Source: an uncultured Collinsella sp. (lineage in GTDB: Bacteria > Actinomycetota > Coriobacteriia > Coriobacteriales > Coriobacteriaceae). Taken from it: a stretch of 53,069 nucleotides of DNA. Positions within the stretch are counted from its first letter, which is position 1, and the number at the start of each line of letters is the position of its first letter. This document shows positions 7,204 to 15,583 of the stretch, piece by piece. The notes under the pieces are model-generated. The model searched no databases, was not told where the DNA came from, and saw nothing but the letters and a program-made list of their open reading frames with translations. Where the stretch lies: positions 1-53,069 of the forward strand of contig CALJCO010000075.1 of assembly GCA_938023905.1 (NCBI GenBank), given 5' to 3'. Position numbers and translations under genes: made by a program.

Positions 7204-8805
7204 CTACGCCAGACGCGGGAACAGCGGATCGCCCTTCTCGACGGGCTGACCGCCGGCAAGCAGGCCCCAAGTGCAAATGCCCTTGAGGTCGTCGCTCGCG
7301 GCCTCGCCCTCACAGGACAGGCGGCGCAGGGCCTCGGCAGAGGTCTGAGGCATGAGCGGCATCAGCAGGTGGGCGGCGATGCGGATGGCCTCGAGCAGGT
7401 TGTAAATCACAAATGCCAGCTCGTCAGCCTTGGCCTCGTCCTTGGCAAGCGCCCAGGGCTCGGAGTCCTCGATGTAGTGGTTGGCGGCATGGATGAGCTC
7501 CATGACCTCATCCTTGGCTCCGCCGTAATCGAGCATGTCCATCTTGGCCATGTAGCGCTCGACCAAACCGTCGGCAATCTTTGCCAGCGGGTTATCGAAC
7601 GCGTCGGCAGACGCCGGTTTAGCCGGGGCGCAGCCGTCAAAGTACTTTGCGCTCATGTTGAGCGAGCGCGAAATGAGGTTGCCCCAGCTGTTGGCCAGAT
7701 CGGCGTTGTAGACCTGCTCCATGCGATCGAAGCTGATGGCGCCGTCGGTGCCGGGGACCACGTCGGTCATAAAGTAATAGCGATAGCCCTCGACGCCCAG
7801 CATGTCGATAACGTCCTGCGGAGCGATGGCGTTACCGCGGCTCTTGGACATCTTCTCGGCCTTGCCTGTCTCGGCATTGCGCACGGTCAGGAAGCCGTGG
7901 GCAAAGACGTGCTCGGGCAGGGCCTCGCCGATGGCCATGAGCATGGCGGGCCAAATGACGCAGTGGAAGCGGATGATGTCCTTACCCACGATGTGGAACT
8001 GCGCGGGCCAGCGATAGGCCAGCTCGGCACGCGCCTCGTCGGTGTCGACACCGTAGCCGACGGCCGTCATATAGTTGAGCAGCGCATCGAACCACACGTA
8101 GGTCACGTGACCCTCGTCAAACGGGACCTGAATGCCCCAGTCAAAGCTCGTGCGGCTCACGGAAAGGTCGTTAAGGCCGCCCTCGACAAAGCTACGTACC
8201 TCGTTCATGCGGAACGCAGGCTCGACAAAGTCGGGGTGCTCGTCATAGAGCTTGAGAAGCTTGTCCTGGAAGGCGGAAAGCTTAAAGAAGTAGGACTCCT
8301 CCTGCACGCGCTCAAGCGGACGGTGGCAGTCGGGGCACAGGTGCTGGCCAACGCTGCCGTACTCCTCGTCGCCCTTCTGGACCTGCGTATCGGTGAAGTA
8401 GGTCTCGTCAGGCACGCAATACCAACCGTCGTAGCTGCCCTTATACAGATAGCCGGACTCCTTCATGCGCTCCCACAGGTACTGCACGGCATGATGCTGG
8501 CGCGGCTCGGTGGTGCGGATGAAGTCGTCGTTGGAGATCTCGAGCTTGCTCCAAAGCTCCTTGAAGTGCGGAGCCTGGCTGTCGGTCCACTCCTGCGGCG
8601 TCATGCCATGCTTGGCTGCGGCCTCGGCGACCTTCTCGCCGTGCTCGTCCATGCCGGTCAGGAACTTGACGTTATAGCCGGCGGAACGGCGATAGCGAGC
8701 CTGAACGTCGGCGATGATGGTGGAATAAGCCGTGCCCAGGTGCGGATCGGCGTTGACGTAGTAGATGGGCGTCGTGATAAAGAACGAAGGCTTGCTTTGA
8801 TCCAT
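7204..8805 (-). CDS. metG: Methionyl-tRNA synthetase
   Basis: Class I synthetase that charges initiator and elongator tRNA-Met. The 533-residue protein carries the HIGH-like sequence NADPHLGTAYS, the KMSKS loop in KAEKMSKSRGN, and one CPDC knuckle in the connective peptide. It ends without a C-terminal tRNA-binding (OB) domain, so it is the short form. GGAGGAC lies 7-8 bases upstream of the ATG. It follows rsmI by 69 bp in the same direction. Confidence 0.97.
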   Translation of the reverse strand: MDQSKPSFFITTPIYYVNADPHLGTAYSTIIADVQARYRRSAGYNVKFLTGMDEHGEKVAEAAAKHGMTPQEWTDSQAPHFKELWSKLEISNDDFIRTTEPRQHHAVQYLWERMKESGYLYKGSYDGWYCVPDETYFTDTQVQKGDEEYGSVGQHLCPDCHRPLERVQEESYFFKLSAFQDKLLKLYDEHPDFVEPAFRMNEVRSFVEGGLNDLSVSRTSFDWGIQVPFDEGHVTYVWFDALLNYMTAVGYGVDTDEARAELAYRWPAQFHIVGKDIIRFHCVIWPAMLMAIGEALPEHVFAHGFLTVRNAETGKAEKMSKSRGNAIAPQDVIDMLGVEGYRYYFMTDVVPGTDGAISFDRMEQVYNADLANSWGNLISRSLNMSAKYFDGCAPAKPASADAFDNPLAKIADGLVERYMAKMDMLDYGGAKDEVMELIHAANHYIEDSEPWALAKDEAKADELAFVIYNLLEAIRIAAHLLMPLMPQTSAEALRRLSCEGEAASDDLKGICTWGLLAGGQPVEKGDPLFPRLA

Positions 8806-8874
8806 GGGGTTTGTCCTCCAGAAAAACGTTGCATACAGAGGATGATTCTAGCGCAAGGGCTGGATATCCTCCAT

Positions 8875-9753
8875 CTATTGCATATCGAGCACTATGGCAT
8901 AGACATCGCGCTTGCGGCGCGAATACTTCTGAGACAGGCGCTTGGCCACCGCAGACGCGGGCTCCCCCTCCTCGAGCGCGGCGCGGATATCCTCGCGCAG
9001 GGCCTCGTCGGGATCCGCTGCCGCGGCGCCAACCGGCACGATACCGGCCTCCTCATCCTCGCTCGGCGGCGCGATGACCAGCGCAATCTCGCCCCTTACC
9101 TCGCCGCGAGCACGCAGCTCCTCGGCAAGCTGGTCAGCGGGCCCGCGCAAGACCTCCTCGTGCAGCTTGGTGAGCTCGCGGCAGACGGCAACCTCACGCT
9201 GGGGAAAGACCTCCGCCACGGCCTCGAGCGTCGCCACGATGCGATGTGGAGACTCGTAGAAGATGAGTGCGCCGGGCACCACGGCAAGGCGCTGCAAACG
9301 GCGCACACGGTCGCCGTGCTTTCGGCCCAAAAAGCCCTCGAAGAAAAAATGCTCGCAGGGAATGCCGGACGAAACAAGCGCCGTGACGCAAGCAGAGGGC
9401 CCAGGAATAACTTCGACGGGCACATCGGCCTCACGCGCCGCCTCGATCAGCGCCTGGCCGGGATCGGACACGCTCGGCATGCCGGCGTCCGAGGCAAAGG
9501 CGAGGGTCTCCCCCGCCAGCAGACGGTCGACCAGGCCGGCAGCGCGGCTAGCGATCACATTCTCGTCGCAACGGACAAGCGGCTTGGAAATGCCCAGGTG
9601 CATCAGCAGCTTTGACGTCACACGCGTGTCTTCGCAGCAGATGACATCGGCAGCGGCAAAGGCCTCGCCAACGCGCGGGGACAGGTCACCCAGGTTGCCG
9701 ATGGGCGTGCCGACCACATAGAGTTTGCCCGTATGGGCGCTGTTTTGCGTCAT
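8875..9753 (-). CDS. rsmI: 16S rRNA 2'-O-ribose C1402 methyltransferase
   Basis: RsmI methylates the ribose of C1402 in the decoding centre of 16S rRNA. The 292-residue protein has the tetrapyrrole-methylase fold typical of the family: YVVGTPIGNLGDLS at the N-terminus, CEDTRVT, SDAGMPSVSDPG and the FYESPHR signature. It starts 6 bases after the stop of the GH5-like gene with only a weak ribosome binding site, which suggests translational coupling to that gene. Confidence 0.96.
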   Translation of the reverse strand: MTQNSAHTGKLYVVGTPIGNLGDLSPRVGEAFAAADVICCEDTRVTSKLLMHLGISKPLVRCDENVIASRAAGLVDRLLAGETLAFASDAGMPSVSDPGQALIEAAREADVPVEVIPGPSACVTALVSSGIPCEHFFFEGFLGRKHGDRVRRLQRLAVVPGALIFYESPHRIVATLEAVAEVFPQREVAVCRELTKLHEEVLRGPADQLAEELRARGEVRGEIALVIAPPSEDEEAGIVPVGAAAADPDEALREDIRAALEEGEPASAVAKRLSQKYSRRKRDVYAIVLDMQ

Positions 9754-9759
9754 ATCAAC

Positions 9760-10821
9760 CTATTCAATCATGCCGCGCTCGAGCGTACCGAGCGCCGCGC
9801 GGGCGTCCCATGCTGCAATGCGCTTCTCGGTCTTCCACGTTTGGAAGAACCAACCGGCAGCCGGCGCAAACGAAGCCAGCTGGTTGGCGATAAACACGCG
9901 CTCGTAGGCATTGCGGCCCTCGGGCGTAACCGACGAGTTGGCAAAGATCGCCGCGCCCGACCATTCGCCCACCAGCACGGGGAACCCAGTCGAAATCGCT
10001 TCTTTAAGCTCGCGCTTGTTACGCGAAATCGCCGTCGTCAGCCCGCGAGGGCTCGTGATGTCGAGCGCATACTCGTCGCGGTAATGGTACAGGTGAAGGT
10101 CCATGTAGACGTTCTTGTACTTGGCGCCGCGCATAAAATGCTTCCACTCGCTGGGATGCCCCGACGACGAGAAGACGACGATCTTATCCTCGGGCATATA
10201 CGAACGGACGAGCTCGTAGGCATCGCGATAGAAATTGCGCAGGTAGTGAGCAGGAATGCCATCCGTCATGGTGAAGAGGCTCTTGCGAACGCTCATCTGC
10301 GGCGTGTCCAGCAGCTCAATGCCCAGCAGGCTCTCGGCCTCGCCATAGCGATCGGCCAAGCGCTCGAGCACGTCGAGTGCGACATGACGGCCGTTGGTGG
10401 ACGAATGCCACTCGGCAACAGCCTCCGGCGTGGTGGGCGAATCGTTGGAATCGCCCTGGCCACCGGGCACGGTTGCCAGATCGAGCAGCACGCGGATGTC
10501 GTACTTGGTAGCCCACTCAATTGCGCGGTCGATGTAATCGACAACCGATATGTAGGAGGCATCGGACTCCTGTGAGCCAAAGGCATACCAGGGCACCGGC
10601 AGACGCACGGCATTGAGACCGATCTGCGCCATGCGGCGAAAATCGTCCTCGCTCACAAACGTCTCGTAATGGCGGCGCATGCGCTCGTTATAGGCGGCGG
10701 TACCCATGGCCTCCTGTAGCTCAGCCGCGTTGGATGCACCGGTCGCCGCGTACAGCGACGGGGTCACCCAAGGCTCGGGAATAAACCAGCCAGAGAGATT
10801 AACGCCGAGTATCCTCTCCAT
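9760..10821 (-). CDS. GH5-family glucanase-like protein with altered active site
   Basis: Resembles GH5 exo-1,3-beta-glucanases: GVNLSGWFIPEPWVTPSLY at the N-terminus mirrors the family opening, and YETFVSEDDFRRMAQ plus LNAVRLPVPWYAF follow. The nucleophile region VGEWS (Glu about 286) is kept. The acid/base motif NEP, however, reads DTP at about 172-174, so the catalytic Glu is Thr, and the usual DLHG reads DLAT. No signal peptide is visible, so it appears cytosolic. I chose the ATG at 10821, with GAAGGGGG 5 bases upstream. It heads the rsmI operon. It is probably a weak or non-catalytic carbohydrate-binding relative. Confidence 0.8.
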   Translation of the reverse strand: MERILGVNLSGWFIPEPWVTPSLYAATGASNAAELQEAMGTAAYNERMRRHYETFVSEDDFRRMAQIGLNAVRLPVPWYAFGSQESDASYISVVDYIDRAIEWATKYDIRVLLDLATVPGGQGDSNDSPTTPEAVAEWHSSTNGRHVALDVLERLADRYGEAESLLGIELLDTPQMSVRKSLFTMTDGIPAHYLRNFYRDAYELVRSYMPEDKIVVFSSSGHPSEWKHFMRGAKYKNVYMDLHLYHYRDEYALDITSPRGLTTAISRNKRELKEAISTGFPVLVGEWSGAAIFANSSVTPEGRNAYERVFIANQLASFAPAAGWFFQTWKTEKRIAAWDARAALGTLERGMIE

Positions 10822-11015
10822 CACTGCCCCCTTCGGATCATGCAGGTCGAACCCGCATCGTATTGCGTAGGATAAGTATCGTTTTGAGTATACCCGCGTG
10901 TGCGGACAGGCGACCGAACGGTCTGCAAAGTGACGCGAAAGTGGGAGGAATGTCTGGGAGCAGACGGACTCGGAATGGTGCGACGAGGTGTGTACGCGCG
11001 CCGGAGGCAGGCACC
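10822..11015. other. Non-coding stretch upstream of the GH5-like gene
   Basis: Between the GH5-like gene and tRNA-Phe I see no gene on either strand. The stretch should hold the promoter of the leftward GH5-rsmI-metG run, but I find no convincing -35/-10 pair. Confidence 0.5.
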
Positions 11016-11061
11016 GGAAAGTGTGTCCCGTTCTGAGCCCTTATTCTGGGACGCAGTTTCC
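11016..11061. repeat. Intergenic hairpin with 14-bp arms
   Basis: Arms 11016-11029 and 11048-11061 pair at 13 of 14 positions around an 18-nt loop. It lies between the GH5-like gene and tRNA-Phe and is separate from the tRNA terminator. Confidence 0.6.
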
Positions 11062-11073
11062 GCAGAACCCTAC

Positions 11074-11105
11074 ATAAAAGAAAAGGACCCCTTTGCAGAG
11101 GTCCT
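11074..11105 (-). terminator. Terminator of tRNA-Phe
   Basis: Eight-pair stem AGGACCTC/GGGGTCCT (one G-T pair) with loop TGCAAAG, then a T-rich run read leftward. Confidence 0.8.
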
Positions 11106-11118
11106 AGTCAATTCAAGG

Positions 11119-11191
<73 letters not shown>

Positions 11192-11223
11192 ATTTGAGGT
11201 GTGCCTTGTTTCAAGGCTTGATT

Positions 11224-11251
11224 AGTATAACCAAGGACGCGTTCCGGTCAA
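11224..11251 (-). promoter_or_regulatory. Promoter of tRNA-Phe
   Basis: Minus-strand -35 TTGACC (11246-11251) and -10 TATACT (11224-11229), 16 bp apart and about 33 bp before the tRNA. Confidence 0.7.
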
Positions 11252-11314
11252 CCGAGAATTTCAAAAAAGTTTTTGAGCACAGCCTCGGTTCTTTAAATCG
11301 GCACGTCAGAGGCA

Positions 11315-11602
11315 TCAGCCGGCAGCAAGAAGTTTTTCGCTCAGAGCCGCACGGGCAAACTCACTTGGCGTCATCCCCTCGGCAGCCGCCCGTCGACGAA
11401 TGGCCTCCTTCATTCCCAGAGGAATCTTGACCGACAGCGTTGCCGTCCCCTCACCTGAGAGTGGGGGCCGTCCATGCACGATCCCACCAACGGTGTGTTC
11501 GCCATCCGGAAACTCTCCGCGCTCGTACGACTCGCACCACGCGTCAATCATTTCATCCGTTACAACCTGACCATTAGCGGCCGTATACGTCTTGCCCATC
11601 AT
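11315..11602 (-). CDS. Ribbon-helix-helix antitoxin-like protein
   Basis: 95 residues. The C-terminal part (ATLSVKIPLGMKEAIRRRAA through SEFARAALSEKL) has the strand-helix-helix pattern of a ribbon-helix-helix DNA-binding domain. The N-terminal half contains VTDEMIDAWCESYERGEFP and GRPPLSGEG, probably the toxin-contact and linker part. Its start (ATGATG at 11602) overlaps the end of the upstream toxin-like reading frame, giving the toxin-antitoxin order. Such antitoxins normally repress their own promoter. The partner frame is broken, so this may be a relict antitoxin. Confidence 0.75.
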   Translation of the reverse strand: MMGKTYTAANGQVVTDEMIDAWCESYERGEFPDGEHTVGGIVHGRPPLSGEGTATLSVKIPLGMKEAIRRRAAAEGMTPSEFARAALSEKLLAAG

Positions 11603-11864
11603 CGACCCCTTTGCCGAGCCCGTTCAATCTCCTGCCAAAATTTCTTCTGGACTGGAGACAAGGCATGAATGATAAGCCCCCACGGACAAGCTCGACCGCG
11701 ACAAGCTCCACGCTTCGTCCGTCTGGGAGTCATCCAATCGCAAGCCATCTCGGCGGCTCGTCCTTCGGCTCGCGACGAATGCACTCAGTAACCGCAAGCC
11801 AAGCGCTAAGCACCTGCTTTTCCGTCAGGTGCTTTTTAGCGTTGGGATGGATCTCAACATCCAT
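11599..11864 (-). pseudogene. Broken toxin-like gene, partner of the RHH antitoxin
   Basis: The frame starts MDVEIHPNAKKHLT at 11864 with GGAGGAG upstream, reads 44 codons to LAIG and meets TGA at 11730-11732, where related proteins would be expected to read Trp. The same frame continues LPDGRSVELVAVEL for a further stretch. A frame change near 11685 would then be needed to reach GLIIHALSPVQKKFWQEIERA, which ends at 11599 overlapping the antitoxin start. One nonsense change plus one frameshift therefore inactivate a protein of about 87 residues. Identification as a toxin rests on its position and the antitoxin fold. Confidence 0.65.
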
Positions 11865-11922
11865 GCATCTTCTCCTCCATCTTACCCAATTTCGTATGAC
11901 GAAAGTCCGCTGTCGCCAATTC

Positions 11923-12282
11923 TTAAGCCGGCACGCGTTGGAGAGCAGGGGTCGAAACAATGATTGAAGGACGCTCTAGTACGGCCCAGGCGCCGGGGCA
12001 GGAGCACATACGCCAGGGACGTACGTTTTCGTAGCATACGAGGACATAGCCACGTGCATCGATAAAGGCGATATCGATGGGATAGGCCATAAAACACGTA
12101 TGGACCGAAGAGCAGCGTGGAAATGCCATGACGAGCGGCAGACCGTTGGCGGCAACCGGACACCGTCCCAGCATGCCGCGCAGGCGCACGGCAAACGACT
12201 CCGCCACCGCAAACTCGGCCGGCGTCCAGCCCAGCCTATTGAGTGCCCGCGCGTAGGCGATGTAGGACGAGACCGCGGTCAC
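11923..12282 (-). CDS. DUF192 family protein at the end of the Tad operon
   Basis: 119-residue protein whose core FAVRLRGMLGR, CFMAYPIDIAFID and the final VLERP match the DUF192 fold, a small beta-barrel family of unknown biochemical role. I place the start at GTG 12282, which overlaps the stop of the preceding TadE-like gene by 4 bases (GTGA), so it is translationally coupled to the pilus operon. No signal peptide is seen at this start. Members of this family are seen next to Tad loci in other actinobacteria, but its function in the pilus is unknown to me. Confidence 0.8.
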   Translation of the reverse strand: MTAVSSYIAYARALNRLGWTPAEFAVAESFAVRLRGMLGRCPVAANGLPLVMAFPRCSSVHTCFMAYPIDIAFIDARGYVLVCYENVRPWRMCSCPGAWAVLERPSIIVSTPALQRVPA

Positions 12283-12755
12283 ATGACCACCCCCGGACGC
12301 CATGGATCGACCGTCACCGCGCGCTCGTGCGACAACGTTGTCGGCGCCCCCAGCGGAACGCCAGCGATGCTGAGAGAAGTCGGCCACGGCTCATAGTGCA
12401 TGGTGCAGGTGTAGGTCCTAAACGTACCGGATAGGGAGAGCAGGCCACCATCCGATGCCTCCGCGCCTTGCTCGCTCGACACTTCGATCTGCAAGTCATA
12501 GCCTTCCATGGCATTCAGAATTTGAGTCCGGACCGTCGCCGAGGCATCGACAGAGCTTTCGTCGCCCTCCCCGCTCGGCGCCACGGCGTGCGCCAACACG
12601 ATGTCGGGCACCACGCGGTCGAAGCGCGCGACAGCGCTGGCATAGATCATGACGTTGTATACGATGAGTGCCAGCACCAGCAAAACGGGCGTAACCACTG
12701 CTATCTCCACCGTCGCTTGGGCGCGCTCCTCGCGCAGACGCATGCGGATACTCAT
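12279..12755 (-). CDS. TadE-like pseudopilin
   Basis: 158-residue TadE-type protein. A short basic N-terminus (MSIRMRLREERAQ) precedes ATVEIAVVTPVLLVLALIV, a hydrophobic segment after a Glu at position +5, typical of TadE/pseudopilins handled by a prepilin peptidase. The rest would lie outside the membrane and contains one Cys. Start and upstream stop share a TAATG junction, so it is coupled to the large TadG-like gene. A minor pilin role is the best guess. Confidence 0.8.
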   Translation of the reverse strand: MSIRMRLREERAQATVEIAVVTPVLLVLALIVYNVMIYASAVARFDRVVPDIVLAHAVAPSGEGDESSVDASATVRTQILNAMEGYDLQIEVSSEQGAEASDGGLLSLSGTFRTYTCTMHYEPWPTSLSIAGVPLGAPTTLSHERAVTVDPWRPGVVM

Positions 12756-14920
12756 TACGACCCACCGCCCAGAGCGCCAACCAGCGTGGCGACATCGACG
12801 GTGAGCGGGATGGAGCCGCCGCCGGGCAGAGGAATCTCCGCAAGCGTGAACACCGTACCGCTGATGGTGCGTTCGACTTGATATTCCAACGCCTCGCAAA
12901 GCGCCTTGGGATCGGTCACGCCCAACGGAATACTTCGCAGTTTGTCTTGCGCTTGAGAGAGACCAGCAATGTCAGACCCCGGGCTCTTAATGACGTTGGC
13001 GGAATCAGTCAGCACCGGCTTTCGCAGGCGCAAGTCGCACGGTTCCAAACCCAGCGCCGCCACGGACGCCGAAACGGTATCGCCGAGCCACGATGCGATG
13101 GAGCCCAACGCGCCGCTGCCCCCTCCTAGGCCTTTAATCATCTCGTCCATAAGTTCGTCGGCCGAACCTTGGATGTCTCCGTATCCCACAAGCAGCCGTC
13201 CCCAGACATCCATGACGCCATCGAGTACGCCGGCAACGCCACCCGAGCGTTCCTTCAATGTCGAGAAAAATCGCGAAAGCACGTTGTTTTGCGCCGTCGC
13301 CTCATCGGGCGCCAGCACCGCGGCAGAGATGGCACCGCGATCGCCAAGCCTGACTGCCGTGTTAAACGAAGAGTTGAGCTCATCGGGGCTCGAGATGGCA
13401 CCCGAAACCGCAAAGGCAACCACGCCGTTGCGACCGGGCGGAGCGATACGCGGACGCTCGCCCGAAAGCGCTTTAATGGCCTGGTCAAACGCATTGCTCG
13501 CACGGTCGGCCTCATCCTCGGTCTGACGCATGAGCTCAAGCTCTTTGTTCCGACATTTGACGTATTCCTCCAAGGCCTTTTTGAACTCGTCGAAGTGATA
13601 TTCGAAGCCGTTTTCGATAGAGGTTGAAGGCGCCGCAACAGCACCAAGCGACAAAACGCCAAAATGGCATTTGCTGCATTTATCCTGTCCATCGTAATCG
13701 GCAACCGAAGCAAATCCGCTCGGCGTCCCTTTCTTATAGTTAGGGCAGGTCGTCCCGTAATGCAGATACGCCTTGTCATCGTTCACGCTAGTCGGCCACA
13801 CCGCATCGGTATAGAGTTCCGTCGCCCGAACCTCATCAGAGTTGCGCGGCAGCAGCGGAATATAGGAGGAAACCCTGTCTCCGTTCTCGGTTATATGCGC
13901 CCGATCGACCTCCGCGCTCGCATAGGTATAAAACGCCTTACGCGCCGCAGACTCTGCCTTCATCTCGACACTCGAGCCGTGGGGCTTCTCATTTGTCAGA
14001 CGCCAATGGTAGTAGTCCTTCGCGCGATCAAGGGCAACTTGGGGCTCCCACGTAACGCTCGATGAGTAATGCGGATTTTGAACACCGGAGAGATCCGTTA
14101 GGCTTTTCGCACGCTCCCACATGCAAGAACAGCTGCCGACCGAGCCCTTGTCAGACCCACCACAATCCGCCAGCCAAGCACGCTCTTTAGCCTTCGCCGT
14201 GTCCTCAGAAGCCTTCCGCAGCTCCTCGGCCGCACACTCTAAATCATCTGATGTGTCTTTAATGGCATCGGTCGAGATCTCGGACCCCTCGAGCGCAGCG
14301 AAGTCAGACTCGGATGTCCTGGGCACGGCAAGCGCCGTACCGGTATAGGTCACACTATCGGTATCCTGCGCCGACACCGCCTGCGTGGCACGCGCGGCGA
14401 TCAGATACGGCAGAGCCGTCTCGATTTTCTGTAAGCCTTCCGATGCGCTTTTGGCAAACTTGTTGCGCGTTTTAATGATCTCAATCCCGGTGTCGACCAT
14501 ATTGCCGGCAACCGGCTCGGCACCCGGGATGAGGATGGCGACCAGGCCCGTCCCGATCGTGGCAAACCCCGCCAGCCCCAGACTCAAGATGCTCGCATCA
14601 ACCACCGTGGCAGCCGTGTGATAGGACGACACTACGTTGGCACCCGCCAGCGCGCCACTATCAGCCGCCACCTGAGTATCCCCGGCACGCGACATGCTCC
14701 ATATCGCCGCGGTCGACGAAAACAACAATGTGAGCACCACTAGGATGACCACGGCAGAAGAAAGCGTGGTATAGGCGCCGTCTTCGATAAACAGATCGAC
14801 ACCGGCTCGACCCATAAAGCCGCCTCGTTTGCGGAGAGCGCCTGGTCGACGGCGGGCCGCAAACCCTTGCGTCACCCGCAACAGGCAGCGCCTAATCCCA
14901 TGCAGCAATCCACGAATCAT
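12755..14920 (-). CDS. Large TadG-like pilus-associated protein, 721 aa
   Basis: The N-terminal region has a membrane helix (TLSSAVVILVVLTLLFSS) followed by QVAADSGALAGAN, the hallmark of the TadG-like N-terminal domain. A second hydrophobic stretch lies near residue 145. The rest, about 550 residues, is probably extracellular. It holds helical, Ala/Glu-rich parts and Cys-containing segments (ECAAEEL, CSCMW, and CSKCH preceded by CPNYKKG). The start at 14920 has GGAGGGAG 6 bases upstream; an ATG at 14815 with weaker support is possible. At 721 residues it is large for the family and is a candidate tip or adhesin subunit. Confidence 0.75.
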   Translation of the reverse strand: MIRGLLHGIRRCLLRVTQGFAARRRPGALRKRGGFMGRAGVDLFIEDGAYTTLSSAVVILVVLTLLFSSTAAIWSMSRAGDTQVAADSGALAGANVVSSYHTAATVVDASILSLGLAGFATIGTGLVAILIPGAEPVAGNMVDTGIEIIKTRNKFAKSASEGLQKIETALPYLIAARATQAVSAQDTDSVTYTGTALAVPRTSESDFAALEGSEISTDAIKDTSDDLECAAEELRKASEDTAKAKERAWLADCGGSDKGSVGSCSCMWERAKSLTDLSGVQNPHYSSSVTWEPQVALDRAKDYYHWRLTNEKPHGSSVEMKAESAARKAFYTYASAEVDRAHITENGDRVSSYIPLLPRNSDEVRATELYTDAVWPTSVNDDKAYLHYGTTCPNYKKGTPSGFASVADYDGQDKCSKCHFGVLSLGAVAAPSTSIENGFEYHFDEFKKALEEYVKCRNKELELMRQTEDEADRASNAFDQAIKALSGERPRIAPPGRNGVVAFAVSGAISSPDELNSSFNTAVRLGDRGAISAAVLAPDEATAQNNVLSRFFSTLKERSGGVAGVLDGVMDVWGRLLVGYGDIQGSADELMDEMIKGLGGGSGALGSIASWLGDTVSASVAALGLEPCDLRLRKPVLTDSANVIKSPGSDIAGLSQAQDKLRSIPLGVTDPKALCEALEYQVERTISGTVFTLAEIPLPGGGSIPLTVDVATLVGALGGGS

Positions 14921-15428
14921 AATCTCCCTCCAGCCATTCGGGACGCGATTGATACGAGACATCGACCTTGAGCTCAACGTAGCCGCCCTCGGCGGCACCA
15001 CCCATAGCCTGCGCAAACGCACCGATCACGGGCAACGGCTTGACCTCGCCGGAAACGGACACGGACGAGACGCCACCCGCACCGGCCCGGCCAAGCTCGA
15101 TATCCCACGACAGCGGCCCGCCGGCATGAAAGATCGAAACGTTGGGCACTGCGGCAAGTCGGCGGCGGGTGAACTCCTTAAGATCGTCGTCCTCCGCCGT
15201 CGTCGTGGTCATGAGCCGCGCGGTCTCGGCGGCGGCAGACTCCATGACCGCGCGCGTATAGAGCAGGCACACCGGCTGCAGTGCGAGAAGGATGAGCGTC
15301 AGAAACGTCGGCAGCAAAAAAGCGGCCTCGACCGTAGACTGCGCCCGGTCCTCGCACGCGATATCAATACAACGCGATGTCCTTAGCGCCCGCAGCGGCG
15401 TCGATAACCGACATCGAGGCAACGCCAT
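14892..15428 (-). CDS. TadE-like pseudopilin
   Basis: The core starts EDRAQSTVEAAFLLP and continues in a hydrophobic helix, the classic TadE N-terminus, followed by about 115 residues that would be extracellular. The first in-frame ATG (15428) overlaps the preceding gene by 65 bases with only a weak site; a non-standard start near 15368 would give a protein starting right before the motif. The 3' end overlaps the next gene by 29 bases. This is probably a minor pilin. The boundary, not the identity, is uncertain. Confidence 0.7.
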   Translation of the reverse strand: MALPRCRLSTPLRALRTSRCIDIACEDRAQSTVEAAFLLPTFLTLILLALQPVCLLYTRAVMESAAAETARLMTTTTAEDDDLKEFTRRRLAAVPNVSIFHAGGPLSWDIELGRAGAGGVSSVSVSGEVKPLPVIGAFAQAMGGAAEGGYVELKVDVSYQSRPEWLEGDYDSWIAAWD

Positions 15429-15582
15429 GGGATGCCGCCCGCTCGACCAGCGCCGCCAAGCGCCCATCGGTGCCAGCACGCCAAAGTCCCGCAATCGCCA
15501 GCACGATCGATAACAGCGCCACCGTGACGATGGCGTATTCCACAGTCGCTTGGGCAACCTCTTCACGCAGAACGCCATGCAT
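15364..15582 (-). CDS. Small TadE/pilin-like protein
   Basis: 72 residues: MHGVLREEVAQATVEYAIVTVALLSIVLAI, a leader, the QATVEYA prepilin-like motif and one membrane helix, then a short tail. It is close to Flp-type pilins in layout but lacks the Gly-rich cytosolic leader. AAAGGAGG precedes it. It starts just after the stop of the 187-residue protein and overlaps the next TadE-like gene. Confidence 0.75.
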   Translation of the reverse strand: MHGVLREEVAQATVEYAIVTVALLSIVLAIAGLWRAGTDGRLAALVERAASHGVASMSVIDAAAGAKDIALY

Positions 15583-15583
15583 T

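Noticed and set aside
7123..9615. An 830-codon plus-strand frame
   Set aside because: Antisense to metG and rsmI; it has the same GC-driven composition and no start signal.
11730..11732. TGA read as selenocysteine or Trp
   Set aside because: No SECIS-like structure is seen and a separate frameshift follows, so decay is simpler.
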